From CAZCFB01 sp964511535 (GTDB taxonomy: Bacteria; Myxococcota_A; Polyangia; GCA-2747355; CAZCFB01): a stretch of DNA of 59,015 nt. The DNA lies in NCBI GenBank assembly GCA_964511535.1, contig CAZEFW010000037.1:1-59015 (forward strand), given 5' to 3'. Below, piece after piece: positions 51,001 to 59,015 of the stretch; within the stretch, counting starts at the first letter, position 1; each line of letters opens with the position of its first letter. The translations under genes were made by a program, and so were the position numbers. The notes below the pieces were generated by a model. That model was given only the letters and a program-made list of their open reading frames with translations. It was not told where the DNA came from and searched no databases.

Positions 51001-53331
51001 ATGAGCGACGACAAGCGCGACGAGGAGACCCCCGAGGAGGAGGGCGCTCCGGAGATCGCGGATACCGACGAGACTGAAGGCGACGCCAAAGTAGAGGCTG
51101 ACGCTGAAGCTGATGCTGTAGCTGAAGCTGAAGCTGAAGCTGATGCTGATGCTGATGCTGATGCTGATGCTGATGCTGATGCTGACGCTTACGCTGAAGC
51201 TGATGCTGATGCTGAAGCCGACGCTGGCGCTGCCTCGGTGGACGATCTAGTCCCCGAGCCAGCCCTGGGCGGCGACGAGGCGGAACGCGAGGCCGGCTTC
51301 TCCTCGGAGCCGACCCGCGTGCCCACTCCTCCCATGAGCGAAGTCCTGCCCCGGGTGATCACCCAGCCCGCGGACTGGCGGCACTCGCTGCTGGCCCTGG
51401 TGCTCGTCGCGGGCGTGTTCCTGCCCGTCATGGGCAGCTACGGCATGTTCGACCCGTGGGAGACGCACTACACCGAGGTGGCGCGGCAGTTCATGGTGCG
51501 CCACAACTGGCTCGAGACGTTCTGGCACAACGGCCGCGGCCCCGAGGGGCACTCGGAGACCACGTTCTGGTCCAAGCCGGTTGGGTCCTTCTGGATGTCC
51601 GGCGTGAGCCTCAAGGTGTTCGGCTACGACGGCACGACACCAGGGTCGGAGCTCGCCCGGGGCAACCCGGAGTGGGCGGTGCGGCTGCCCTTCTTCCTGT
51701 GCGGGCTGTTCGGCATTTTCTGCATCTACCTGATGTGCTCGCGATTATTCAGCCGCCGGGCGGGGCTCCTGGTCACGGTGATCCTGGCCACCTCGCCCAT
51801 GTACTTCCAGATCACCAGACAGGCCATGACCGACATGCCCTACGTGGGGCTCATGAGCGGCGGGCTGGCCCTGTTCATCCTCGGCATATTCGGCCAACGG
51901 GAGGTGGTGCCGCGCAAGAGCATCAAGCTGGGCCGGTTCACCCTGGACTGGCCCCACGACAGCTCCTACTACATCTTCCTGCTGGCGTTCACCGCCTTCA
52001 TGGCCCTGCAGCTGCGGGCGATCATGATCCCGCTGCTGAGGGTGCCCCTGCCGTTCAAGGTGGGCGGCCGCACCGTGAGCGCCGCCGCGGTGATGGGCGT
52101 CTACATCCTGCTCTACCTGCTCTTCCTCTGGCTGTCGCGCAAGACGCGCACCAAGAACGAGGCCTACATCTACGGCTTCTACATGACCGCGGGTATCGCC
52201 GGGCTGGCCAAGGGGCTCGTGGGCGCCCTGCAGCCAGGGCTCGTGGTGCTGCTCTACCTGCTCACCAGCCGCGAGTGGCGCCTGCTGGTGGACGTGGCCC
52301 TGGCCCGCGGCCTGCTGGTGGCCGTGTGCATCTTCTTCCCCTGGTACCACGGCATGCTGGCGCGGTTCGGCCGCTCGTTCTGGAACGAGTTCTTCGGCAC
52401 CGAACAGTTCCGCAGGTTGACCATCGGCGAGCAAGCCCAGGCCAAGGGCACATTCGAGTACTACGTCAGCCAGGTGGGCTACGGCCTCTACCCGTGGATC
52501 GCCTTCTTGCCCGCGGCCCTGGTGCGCGCCTTCAAGCCACCGGCGGTGGAGCCCGATCCGCGGGACCGTGCGCGCCTGTTCATCTTCGTCTGGCTGGCGG
52601 CGTGCATGGCGCTGTTCACCCTGAGCATCACCAAGTACCACCACTACATCCTGCCGGTGATCCCGCCCGCGGCCATCGTCGTGGCGCTCTACCTCGACGA
52701 CCTGCTCGAGGGCCGCACCCGGGGTGTGGTCTTCTCAATCCTCTCCGCCGTGGGCGTGCTGGCCATCGTGACCTTCGACCTGGTCAAGCAACCTGCCCAC
52801 TGGGTCTGGATGTACACCTACCTGTACGACAGCAACTGGTCCAAGGGGGTGCCCAAGGGGACCTACATCCTGGTGCTAGGCATCACCGTGGGCGTGCTGT
52901 TGCTGGCCATGTTGGCGCCGCGCATCCGCCGCGGGGCGGTCATCGCCATGGCCCTTGTGGTGCTGGTGGGCGGTGGCTTCATTCAGAACTGGTACCAGCT
53001 GAAGGTGGCGCCCCACTGGAGCCAGAAGCGCGCCATCGCCAGGTACTACGAGCTGCGCAAGGGCCCCGAGGAGGAGCTGGTTGCCTGGCAGTTCAACTGG
53101 CGCGGCGAGACCTGGTACACGGCCGCTGACGTGGTGGTCTCCAAGAGCCTGGACAACAAGGCGATCCAGGACTACCTGCGCGAGCGCGAAGGGCGAAAGT
53201 TCTACTTCATCACCGAGCGCAGCCGCTACAGCTCCCTGTGCACCATGATGCCCACCGACAAGGGCAAGCAGAGCTGCAAGATCGTGGATGACACCAACAT
53301 CCACTACGTGCTGGCCGAGGCGGAGATCTAG
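51001..53331 (+). CDS. GT39-family (ArnT-like) glycosyltransferase with acidic N-terminal repeat
   Basis: 776 residues. The first 120 are acidic and low in complexity (an Ala-Asp/Glu tract about 33-78, then PEPALGGDEAERE). The membrane enzyme begins near 125: a first helix (LLALVLVAGVFLPVMGSYG), then MFDPWETHYTEVARQFMVRHNWLETF, the conserved acidic loop of the ArnT/PMT superfamily, and roughly ten further helices. The C-terminal about 100 residues form a periplasmic domain. Enzymes of this type transfer sugars from polyprenyl-phosphate carriers to lipid or protein. The donor and acceptor are not evident from context. AGAGG lies about 6 bases before the ATG. Confidence 0.87.
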   Translation: MSDDKRDEETPEEEGAPEIADTDETEGDAKVEADAEADAVAEAEAEADADADADADADADADAYAEADADAEADAGAASVDDLVPEPALGGDEAEREAGFSSEPTRVPTPPMSEVLPRVITQPADWRHSLLALVLVAGVFLPVMGSYGMFDPWETHYTEVARQFMVRHNWLETFWHNGRGPEGHSETTFWSKPVGSFWMSGVSLKVFGYDGTTPGSELARGNPEWAVRLPFFLCGLFGIFCIYLMCSRLFSRRAGLLVTVILATSPMYFQITRQAMTDMPYVGLMSGGLALFILGIFGQREVVPRKSIKLGRFTLDWPHDSSYYIFLLAFTAFMALQLRAIMIPLLRVPLPFKVGGRTVSAAAVMGVYILLYLLFLWLSRKTRTKNEAYIYGFYMTAGIAGLAKGLVGALQPGLVVLLYLLTSREWRLLVDVALARGLLVAVCIFFPWYHGMLARFGRSFWNEFFGTEQFRRLTIGEQAQAKGTFEYYVSQVGYGLYPWIAFLPAALVRAFKPPAVEPDPRDRARLFIFVWLAACMALFTLSITKYHHYILPVIPPAAIVVALYLDDLLEGRTRGVVFSILSAVGVLAIVTFDLVKQPAHWVWMYTYLYDSNWSKGVPKGTYILVLGITVGVLLLAMLAPRIRRGAVIAMALVVLVGGGFIQNWYQLKVAPHWSQKRAIARYYELRKGPEEELVAWQFNWRGETWYTAADVVVSKSLDNKAIQDYLREREGRKFYFITERSRYSSLCTMMPTDKGKQSCKIVDDTNIHYVLAEAEI
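51097..51234. repeat. Hexanucleotide (GCTGAN) microsatellite inside the GT39 gene
   Basis: About 23 phased hexamers, including a perfect run of seven GCTGAT units (51139-51180). The repeat encodes the Ala-Asp/Ala-Glu tract. As the unit is 6 bases, slippage changes the tract length without breaking the frame. Confidence 0.9.
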
Positions 53332-53363
53332 CTCCCGCTCCTGCCCCCGGTATCGATCGGGGT

Positions 53364-53452
53364 CCCAACCCCAACCCCAACCCCACCCCCGACCCCGATC
53401 CCGACCCCGATCCCGACCCCAACCCCAACCCCGATCCCGATCCCGCTCCCCC
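53364..53452. repeat. C-rich hexamer tract (G-quadruplex-prone on the minus strand)
   Basis: Hexamers CCCCAA, CCCGAC and CCCGAT alternate over about 85 bases immediately after the GT39 stop. The minus strand has more than ten GGG or GGGG runs spaced by two or three bases, enough for several G-quadruplexes. No gene is seen in the 244 bases between the GT39 gene and the REC kinase gene. Confidence 0.85.
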
Positions 53453-53575
53453 AACAAAACCGATCCAGCCTGAACCTCGGCGGATGAACCCCCGATCAAT
53501 TCTCCGCCTTCCTGTTATGCGCCTGGCTTATGATGGGTTTGCTTTGCACTGCCGATTGGAAGGAGCGAGGTAGAG

Positions 53576-54748
53576 ATGATGCCGGAGAATCCGACAATCC
53601 TCCTGGTGGATGACGATGACCTGACCCGGAAGTTGGTGGTCACGCTGCTGGCGCAGAAGGACTACCAGGTCGTCGAGGCGGAGAACGGTGTCCTGGCCCT
53701 GAGATACCTGCGGGAGCGTGCGGTGGATCTGGTGCTCCTGGACGTGATGATGCCCGAGATGGACGGCTTCGAGACCTGTCGGCGCATCAGAGAGGACATG
53801 GGGGACCTGCTGCTCCCCGTGGTCTTCGTGACCGCGCTGGATGACCGGGAATCCCGCATCCAGGGCAAGGCGGTGGGGGCTGATGATTTCCTGACCAAGC
53901 CCGTGGACGCGGTGGAGCTGTTCGCCCGGGTGGACAACCTCCTGAAGGTGAAGGCTTACCACGACCTCCGCGCCAACCAGCAGCAGCTCCTCGAGGAGGA
54001 GCTGACCAGGACCCGCGAGCGGCTGATCCGTGCCGACCGGCTGGCCACCCTGGGCACCCTCACGGCGGGCGTGGGCCACGAGCTGGGAAACGTCGCCACC
54101 ATCATCTCCACCGCGCGCCAGATGATCGAGTTCAAGATGGAGGAGGAGGTGAATGGAGAGCACATGATTGAACCCAGAGTGATGGCGGCGCTGGTCTCCG
54201 CGGAGAACCATGTCCAGACCCACTCCAAACGCCTGCTCGCCTACGGCAGACCCGGGCCTGACACCAGCGAGGCCATGGACCTGCGTGACGTGATCACCGA
54301 GGTACTCGAGATGCTGCGCATCTCGGCCAAGACCAAGTATGTCGCCGTCGAGGCAGACCTGCCCGATTCCCCCGTGATGGTGACCGCGAACCGCACCCGG
54401 GTGGAGCAGGTGCTGGTCAACCTCGTGGGCAACGCGGCCGACGCCCTGGCCGGCATCAAGGACAGAGCGCCGACCATCAATATCGCGCTTCGGGAGCGCC
54501 GCGAGGACCGACGGGCGGAGTGCGCCGTCGAGGACAACGGCTGCGGCATTCCGGCGGCGGATCTGGAATCGATCTTCGACGCTTACCACACCTCCAAACC
54601 TCCGGGGAAAGGCACCGGCCTGGGCCTGCCGGTGGTCCAGGGCATCATCCGCTCCTACGGCGGAGAGGTGACCGTTTCCAGCGACCACGGCGAGGGATCC
54701 TGCTTCACCTTCGACCTGCCCGTCGCCGATTCAGGGCCAGGCCAGTAG
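53576..54748 (+). CDS. Soluble REC-histidine kinase hybrid
   Basis: 390 residues. The N-terminal receiver has the acidic pocket DDDD (12-15), phospho-acceptor D56 (LLDVMMPEMDG), T86 and K108. A coiled linker (130-155) leads to the H-box AGVGHELGN with H168, and the ATPase domain with N-box NLVGNAADAL, G1 DNGCGIP and G2 GKGTGLGL. This layout (response-receiver joined to a kinase, no membrane segment) is common in myxobacterial phosphorelays: the receiver would tune the kinase. AAGGAG lies about 10 bases before the ATG. No partner is adjacent. Confidence 0.92.
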   Translation: MMPENPTILLVDDDDLTRKLVVTLLAQKDYQVVEAENGVLALRYLRERAVDLVLLDVMMPEMDGFETCRRIREDMGDLLLPVVFVTALDDRESRIQGKAVGADDFLTKPVDAVELFARVDNLLKVKAYHDLRANQQQLLEEELTRTRERLIRADRLATLGTLTAGVGHELGNVATIISTARQMIEFKMEEEVNGEHMIEPRVMAALVSAENHVQTHSKRLLAYGRPGPDTSEAMDLRDVITEVLEMLRISAKTKYVAVEADLPDSPVMVTANRTRVEQVLVNLVGNAADALAGIKDRAPTINIALRERREDRRAECAVEDNGCGIPAADLESIFDAYHTSKPPGKGTGLGLPVVQGIIRSYGGEVTVSSDHGEGSCFTFDLPVADSGPGQ

Positions 54749-54795
54749 ACGAAGGATATTCGGCGAAGCCCTGCAGGCCTCGCCGGATTGGCCCC

Positions 54796-54817
54796 GGGCG
54801 GAGATCCCGCCCCGTTT
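54796..54817. terminator. Weak hairpin terminator between convergent genes
   Basis: GGGCGG (54796-54801), loop AGATC, CCGCCC (54807-54812), followed by CGTTT. It lies between the REC kinase stop (54748) and the GcvR-like stop (54820). The T-run is short. Confidence 0.4.
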
Positions 54818-54819
54818 CA

Positions 54820-55356
54820 TCATTTGGCGGCGCTGCCGCTGACGCTCACCTCGACCCCGAACCGCGCCGCGATGTCCCGCAGCTGGCGCCGCACCGTCTC
54901 GCGGTCCACGTCGGGGGGCGCCTGGACCCGGATGGTGACCAGGCCCGCGCCCTGGATGTTGCCCACCACCCGGGTGCTCAGGGCGTGGATGCTGATCCCC
55001 TTGCGGGCCAGCAGGGCGGCCACGTGGTGCACGATCCCTTTCTGATCGCCGCCGTAGATGGTGATGGACCATCGCCCCGCGGGGGAGGTCGGCGGCGCCA
55101 ACACTTCGTCCGGAACCAGGTCCCGGGTGGTCACGGTCAGATCGAACCGCCGCCGCACCTCGAACAGCTCGCGCTCCAGGGATCGTCCGCTCATCTCCGG
55201 CGGCAGCACCACGATGAGCATCATGGCGAACTCTCCCGCCAGCAGGCTCATGGTGGAGTCGCGGATGTCGCAGTCGTTGTCCAGCAGCACGCCCGTGATG
55301 GCGGCCACGATGCCGGGCCGCTCGCGCCCGACCACGGTGAGGCAGATGGAGTTCAT
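54820..55356 (-). CDS. GcvR-like protein with two ACT domains
   Basis: 178 residues. First ACT domain about 1-80 (ICLTVVGRERPGIVAAITGVL, with the DRPGIV-type loop RERPGIV), second about 95-170 (WSITIYGGDQKGIVHHVAALLARKG). This is the layout of the glycine cleavage repressor GcvR and related amino-acid sensors. ACT pairs bind small ligands, often glycine or serine. No gcv gene is near. GAGGAGG precedes the ATG, and the gene follows the barrel gene at 55377 after 20 bases, so they may be co-transcribed. Confidence 0.8.
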   Translation of the reverse strand: MNSICLTVVGRERPGIVAAITGVLLDNDCDIRDSTMSLLAGEFAMMLIVVLPPEMSGRSLERELFEVRRRFDLTVTTRDLVPDEVLAPPTSPAGRWSITIYGGDQKGIVHHVAALLARKGISIHALSTRVVGNIQGAGLVTIRVQAPPDVDRETVRRQLRDIAARFGVEVSVSGSAAK

Positions 55357-55376
55357 CGAGGCCTCGCCTCCTCTTC

Positions 55377-56099
55377 TCAGAAGTAGAACGCCACGTAGAC
55401 AGGTAGATCGAAGCGGTCGATCACGCCGACCTCGCCCAGGGAGCTGACGTCGATGAGCGGGTCGCCGGCCACGTTGGCCAGGTTGAACAGGTGGTAACGG
55501 ATCTTGAAGCCGATGCCGAGCCAGGGCAGCGCGTGGTACGCCACGGTGAAGCCGCCCGAGATGCCCAGGGTGAGGACCACGTCCTGCCTCAGCTGGTCCT
55601 TGATGGCGTAGAAGCCGAGGCCGAGCTCCGCGGTGGCCGACACGGGCCAGCGCACTGGCGTGAGGCGCACCACCGGGCCGAGGGAGAGGTTGCCCGCCAG
55701 GAACGCGGACGCCTGGATGGTGCCGAACTCCCCGATGAAGTCATTTTGCCCGACGAAGAAGGACAGCTCCGCGCCGAACCGCGGATGCGGCCCCAGGGCG
55801 AAGTACAGGCCGCCGCCGAATCCCTCGGCGAGGTCGGGGTCAGCCAGCAGCGAGACATAGCCGAACGCCAGCTCAAGCCGGCACCACAGCCCGTCGGTGT
55901 CGAACGGGTTCAGGGGGGTGCCGGTGCGGCGATCCAGCCGCGGTTCGTCGGCGCCGGCGCGCGCATCATCGGTGACCGCGGCGCTGGCCGTGGCCGGGCC
56001 GCCAGCCTTGTCGACCATGGCCGGCTCGTCCTGTGCGAGCGCCGGGCTGGCGATGGTGATCAGCGCGATGAGAGGGAGGAATCTAGCGGGCACACGCAC
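55377..56099 (-). CDS. Secreted outer-membrane beta-barrel protein
   Basis: 240 residues from GTG 56099 (GTG 56093 is an alternative, and would lie 6 bases after TAATAT). Signal peptide FLPLIALITIASPALA. A linker rich in Ala/Asp (about 22-58) precedes the barrel: WCRLELAFGYVSLLA, GGGLYFALGPHPRFGAELSFFVG, AELGLGFYAIKD, and the last strand FDLPVYVAFYF with the terminal Phe. The function is unknown. It is followed on the same strand by the ACT protein gene. Confidence 0.8.
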   Translation of the reverse strand: MRVPARFLPLIALITIASPALAQDEPAMVDKAGGPATASAAVTDDARAGADEPRLDRRTGTPLNPFDTDGLWCRLELAFGYVSLLADPDLAEGFGGGLYFALGPHPRFGAELSFFVGQNDFIGEFGTIQASAFLAGNLSLGPVVRLTPVRWPVSATAELGLGFYAIKDQLRQDVVLTLGISGGFTVAYHALPWLGIGFKIRYHLFNLANVAGDPLIDVSSLGEVGVIDRFDLPVYVAFYF

Positions 56100-56152
56100 A
56101 TATTAGCGCAGATGAAGCCTGCGCGTGCCCCGGAGGAGAGGTGGGCGGTAAT

Positions 56153-56509
56153 TCAGGCGGCGAGGATCCTGTCCACGCCGCCCGCGGCCTCCTGAGCGCC
56201 CTTTAGCGCCGGACCATTTTCACCGAGGGCGCAGAGGTAGAAGGTGTCGCGTCCGATGTCCACCTGCTGCATGGTCAGCGGCGCACCCCAGTACCAGTCA
56301 TACTGCAGGCCAGCGGAACGGGCCATCAGCGGCGCCAGGGCCGCGACCTCCTCGGCCTCGGTCTCCTTGTGACTCGAGGCCACTACCAGCCCGGAGGTGT
56401 CGGCGAGGACAATCGCCTCGATCCCCTTGCGGGCCACGATGGAGTTGAACAGGTACTGCAGGGCCAGCCCGGCAAAGCTGCTGCGCTTGCGTCGTCGTTC
56501 ACGGGTCAT
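56153..56509 (-). CDS. Roadblock/LC7-like domain protein
   Basis: 118 residues. The core IVARKGIEAIVLADTSGLVVASS matches the opening of roadblock/LC7 domains (helix, then strand G.EA.VL.D..GL.VA), followed by the helix EVAALAPLMARSA and FYLCALGENG. Relatives such as MglB act as GTPase-activating partners of small GTPases. This protein has a basic N-terminal tail (RERRRKRSS) and no GTPase gene is adjacent. AGGAGA lies about 9 bases before the ATG. It is divergent from the PEGA kinase gene. Confidence 0.72.
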   Translation of the reverse strand: MTRERRRKRSSFAGLALQYLFNSIVARKGIEAIVLADTSGLVVASSHKETEAEEVAALAPLMARSAGLQYDWYWGAPLTMQQVDIGRDTFYLCALGENGPALKGAQEAAGGVDRILAA

Positions 56510-56625
56510 TCGTTACATCTCCTGACAGGTGATCTATCGTGCTACATTGTACTACCCCGTCCGGGAGGAGCAAAAAAACGACTCATGTTATAAATAATGC
56601 CCGGTTGGAATAGGATTCAGGGCCC

Positions 56626-58725
56626 ATGTCGGACAGGACCGAAGAGGTTCGGTACGAGATCGTACGCAAGCTGGCGCGCGGCGGAATGGGTGAGGTTTTT
56701 CTGGCCCGCCAGATCAGCTACGGCGACTTCGCCAAGGACGTGGTCCTAAAGCGGATCCACGAGAACCTGGCCGACGACCCCGACTTCGTCGAGCAGTTCC
56801 TGGACGAGGCCCGCATCGCGGCCATGTTGGATCATCCGAACATCGTTCAGATCCTCGGGCTGGGCCAGCACGACCGGAACCACTTCATCGTCATGGAGTA
56901 TGTCCACGGGCTGAGCCTCTCCCGGCTGATCAAGCGCGTGGGCGGGCCCCTGCCCTTGCCCGTGGCGGTGCAGATCGCCATCGGCGTGGCCGCAGGGCTG
57001 CAGTACGCCCACGACGCCGTGGATCCCAGTAGCGGCGAACAGCTGAACCTGGTGCACCGGGACATAAGCCCGCCCAACATCCTGGTGAGCACCTCGGGCG
57101 ATGTGAAGATCACTGACTTCGGAATCGCCAAGGTGAAGTGGTCCACCTCCCGCACCCGCGCCGGGGTGGTCAAGGGCAAGTACTCCTACCTGTCGCCGGA
57201 GCAGGTGCGGGGCAAGAAGGCCACCCGGATGTCGGACCTCTACTCCCTGGGCCTCAACCTGTACGAGATGACCACCGGGCAGCGCGCCTACCCCGTGGGC
57301 GAGCACGCAGAGGTGCTCAAGGCCGTGGCCAGGGGGCGGATCGAGCCGCCAGACCGACATGTGACCGACTTCCCTGTGGACCTCGAGGCGGTGCTGATGA
57401 AGGTGCTGGCCGTCAACCCGCGCAACCGGCACGGCTCCTGCGCCGAGCTGCAGGAAGACCTCATCGCCCTGATGCAGGAATGGCAGGTGTCGATGCCCCC
57501 GTCCCGGGTTGGCGCGTTCGTGCAGCAGGTTCTGCGGGGCGAGCCCATCACCGAGCTGCCTGCCATCGAGGGCCCAACCGAGCCAGGCATCGGCACGCCG
57601 TCAGGGCCGACCCCGATCCCCGTGGACGCGGAGGCGGACGAGGACGACGCCTTCAAGCCGCTGGACGAAACGCCGGACGACATGCTGCACCAGCAGGACA
57701 CGCAGATCGTGAAGATGACCACGGTGCACCTCACCCCGCCCGTGGTGGAGCTGCCGCCCGAGACGGCGCCAGTGACCGAGCTCCCGGCCACCGACGAGGA
57801 GCCGCTGCCGGTTGCGGCCGCGCCGCCCTCCCCTGCGCTGGCCGGTGTGATCACCGACGCCCGCCGCTTGCCGCCCGCCGAGGAGCCGGCGGAGGAGCTG
57901 GACCTGACGGATCCGACCCTCAAGACCAGGCCGGTCTTCAGCCGCCGCGCGCTGCTGATGATCCCGGCGCTGCTGCTGGCCTGCGGCGCGGTGGGGGCGC
58001 TGTGGTGGGTGCTGGCCCCCGATGGGCCGGCCTCGGATCCCACCGGGCGCGCGGTCCCCGGCAACATCGTGCACTCCACCCGGCCCACCACCGTGGCCGG
58101 TGGCCCGGCAGCCACAGGGACCGAACCTGCCCCGGCGCAGGCCCAGGACGCCGGCGGTCCGTCGGCTGCTGTCCCTCCGGACGCCGCCCCCATCCCGGAT
58201 CTGCCGCTGGTGGATCTGCCGTCCATGCCGCCGCCGGATCTCACGCCGCCCGCTGCCCCGGACGCCGCAGATGAGCCGCCGCCCGCCGCGACGAAGCCGC
58301 GGGCGCCCCGCAGGCCGCGGGGCCCGACGTCCAAGCTGAGCATCTCCTCGGATCCCAGGACATGGGTCTACCTGCGGGGGCGGCGCATCGGCCTCACGCC
58401 GCTGAAGATCCGCATCCCCAAGAAGCCCACGACCTTGCTGATGGTGGCGCGCAAGCACGGCATCCGCACCACCCGCACCATCACGCCGCGCGGAGATAAC
58501 ATCTCGGCCAACTTCGTCTTCCGCAAGGGCAAGATCGGCTTCCGCGCGGCACGTCGCTGCCGGGTCAGCCTGGGACGAAAGAAGCTCGGCGTGACGCCCA
58601 TCCCCCCGGTCGAGGTCTACGAGGGGCAGCACAAGGTGACGCTCAAGGAGCTCGACTCGGGCAATGTCCACCGACAAAAGGTCGCCGTTACCCCGGGCCG
58701 CACTGTCTGGGTGGAGGTAAAGTAA
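56626..58725 (+). CDS. Ser/Thr protein kinase with membrane helix and PEGA-type domains
   Basis: 699 residues. The kinase spans about 9-275: GGMGEVFLAR, VVLKRI (ATP lysine), HRDISPPN (catalytic loop), DFGIAK, and SPEQ, so it should be active. A Pro/Glu/Asp-rich linker (about 305-435) precedes the membrane helix ALLMIPALLLACGAVGALWWVLA (about 441-463). A second low-complexity region (Ala/Pro) follows, and the C-terminus has two PEGA-like beta domains (WVYLRGRRIGLTPLKIRIP; RVSLGRKKLGVTPIPPVEV). PEGA domains usually lie outside the membrane and bind cell-wall or surface structures. There is no Shine-Dalgarno; TAGGAT lies 9 bases before the ATG. Confidence 0.93.
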   Translation: MSDRTEEVRYEIVRKLARGGMGEVFLARQISYGDFAKDVVLKRIHENLADDPDFVEQFLDEARIAAMLDHPNIVQILGLGQHDRNHFIVMEYVHGLSLSRLIKRVGGPLPLPVAVQIAIGVAAGLQYAHDAVDPSSGEQLNLVHRDISPPNILVSTSGDVKITDFGIAKVKWSTSRTRAGVVKGKYSYLSPEQVRGKKATRMSDLYSLGLNLYEMTTGQRAYPVGEHAEVLKAVARGRIEPPDRHVTDFPVDLEAVLMKVLAVNPRNRHGSCAELQEDLIALMQEWQVSMPPSRVGAFVQQVLRGEPITELPAIEGPTEPGIGTPSGPTPIPVDAEADEDDAFKPLDETPDDMLHQQDTQIVKMTTVHLTPPVVELPPETAPVTELPATDEEPLPVAAAPPSPALAGVITDARRLPPAEEPAEELDLTDPTLKTRPVFSRRALLMIPALLLACGAVGALWWVLAPDGPASDPTGRAVPGNIVHSTRPTTVAGGPAATGTEPAPAQAQDAGGPSAAVPPDAAPIPDLPLVDLPSMPPPDLTPPAAPDAADEPPPAATKPRAPRRPRGPTSKLSISSDPRTWVYLRGRRIGLTPLKIRIPKKPTTLLMVARKHGIRTTRTITPRGDNISANFVFRKGKIGFRAARRCRVSLGRKKLGVTPIPPVEVYEGQHKVTLKELDSGNVHRQKVAVTPGRTVWVEVK

Positions 58726-58731
58726 CCCGTC

Positions 58732-59015
58732 ATGCAAGGACTGAAGGACAAGCTGCTGCAGGCCGGGCTGGTGGACAAGAAGGCCGCGCGCAAGGCCAGG
58801 CAAGAGGCGCGCAAGGATCGCAAGAAGATGGGGCGGCACCGCCAGGAGCAGGAAAAAGACCAGGAGCGGCGCCAGCGCCATGAGCAGCGCCTGCAGGAGC
58901 AGCGGGAGCGCGCCCAGCAGGAGCAGGAGCGCCTCAACGCAGAGGCCGCCGAGCAGGCGGCCGCGGCCAGGTTGCGGGACATGGTGCAGCGGGCCTGCCT
59001 CGAGCGCATCCACGG
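58732..59015 (+). CDS. DUF2058 (YaiL-like) protein, 3' end cut by the window
   Basis: The first 94 codons are seen. The frame begins MQGLKDKLLQAGLVDKKAARK, close to the start of DUF2058 proteins, and continues as a highly charged Arg/Gln/Glu helix. These are predicted RNA/DNA-associated proteins of about 180 residues. The weak ribosome site GGAGG lies about 15 bases upstream, inside the kinase gene end. The stop is outside the window. Confidence 0.75.
   Translation, partial: MQGLKDKLLQAGLVDKKAARKARQEARKDRKKMGRHRQEQEKDQERRQRHEQRLQEQRERAQQEQERLNAEAAEQAAAARLRDMVQRACLERIH

Noticed and set aside
51001..51370. Acidic repeat region of the GT39 gene as a separate gene
   Set aside because: It is in frame with the enzyme and no stop or second ribosome site separates them.
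53364..53452. Eukaryotic telomere-like sequence or contamination (GGGGTT runs on the minus strand)
   Set aside because: It is short, mixed with CCCGAT/CCCGAC hexamers and lies between two normal bacterial genes.
1..59015. tRNA, rRNA or known riboswitches
   Set aside because: I looked for cloverleaf and conserved RNA motifs by eye in the intergenic stretches and saw none; a covariance search would be needed to exclude small RNAs.

Overview
The window is a GC-rich bacterial chromosome segment that most resembles Myxococcota (deltaproteobacteria in the old sense). The signs are a Myxococcus-type cysteine-rich repeat (CGNG...D.GE.CD), paired outer-membrane beta-barrel proteins of the kind common in myxobacteria, several Ser/Thr protein kinases including one fused to a sigma54 activator, a roadblock/LC7-like protein, and at least eleven predicted lipoproteins. 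The assignment rests on protein family recognition only; there is no rRNA or tRNA. The sequence is a draft: a 100-N gap lies at 42182-42281, and the 55 bases on each side of it are identical, so the gap is almost certainly artificial.

Layout. 1-1212: an IS110-family insertion sequence, followed by the 3' remnant of a four-helix-bundle gene. 1574-5877: a repeat protein with paired cysteines, a hybrid histidine kinase and a DUF4105/Lnb-like membrane protein. 5970-12830: a group of five secreted or lipid-anchored proteins with DNA-handling folds (MBL of the ComEC type, helix-hairpin-helix plus barrel, lamin-tail, EEP nuclease, SNase plus lamin-tail). 12929-18190: aspS and a glpAB operon with a short iron-sulfur third subunit. 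18230-31170: mixed genes (YbjN-like, acyl-CoA dehydrogenase, Ppx/GppA-like, RCC1-like lipoprotein, zinc-ribbon membrane protein, a large Pro-Lys-Asp linker lipoprotein, and a PHP / unknown / GH113-like lipoprotein trio). 31290-39253: smc, an Ig-like membrane protein, a second EEP lipoprotein and ftsY. 39425-47961: two beta-barrel proteins from one strong promoter, a lipoprotein, a 1664-residue kinase-ATPase-GAF-sigma54 activator, and a beta-barrel gene with a sigma54-type promoter in front of it. 48160-59015: a HEAT-like lipoprotein, lipB, a radical SAM protein, a GT39 glycosyltransferase with a hexanucleotide repeat, a REC-histidine kinase, a GcvR-like ACT protein, a barrel protein, an LC7-like protein, a PEGA-domain Ser/Thr kinase and the start of a DUF2058 gene.

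Most genes look like ordinary housekeeping or envelope genes. Three signals cut across them. (1) The DNA-handling lipoprotein group at 5970-12830. (2) Arrays of 7- and 8-bp tandem units with perfect three-base-loop hairpins that abut stop codons. (3) Several genes without a Shine-Dalgarno sequence whose -10-like hexamer lies only 6-8 bases before the start codon, which suggests leaderless transcripts.
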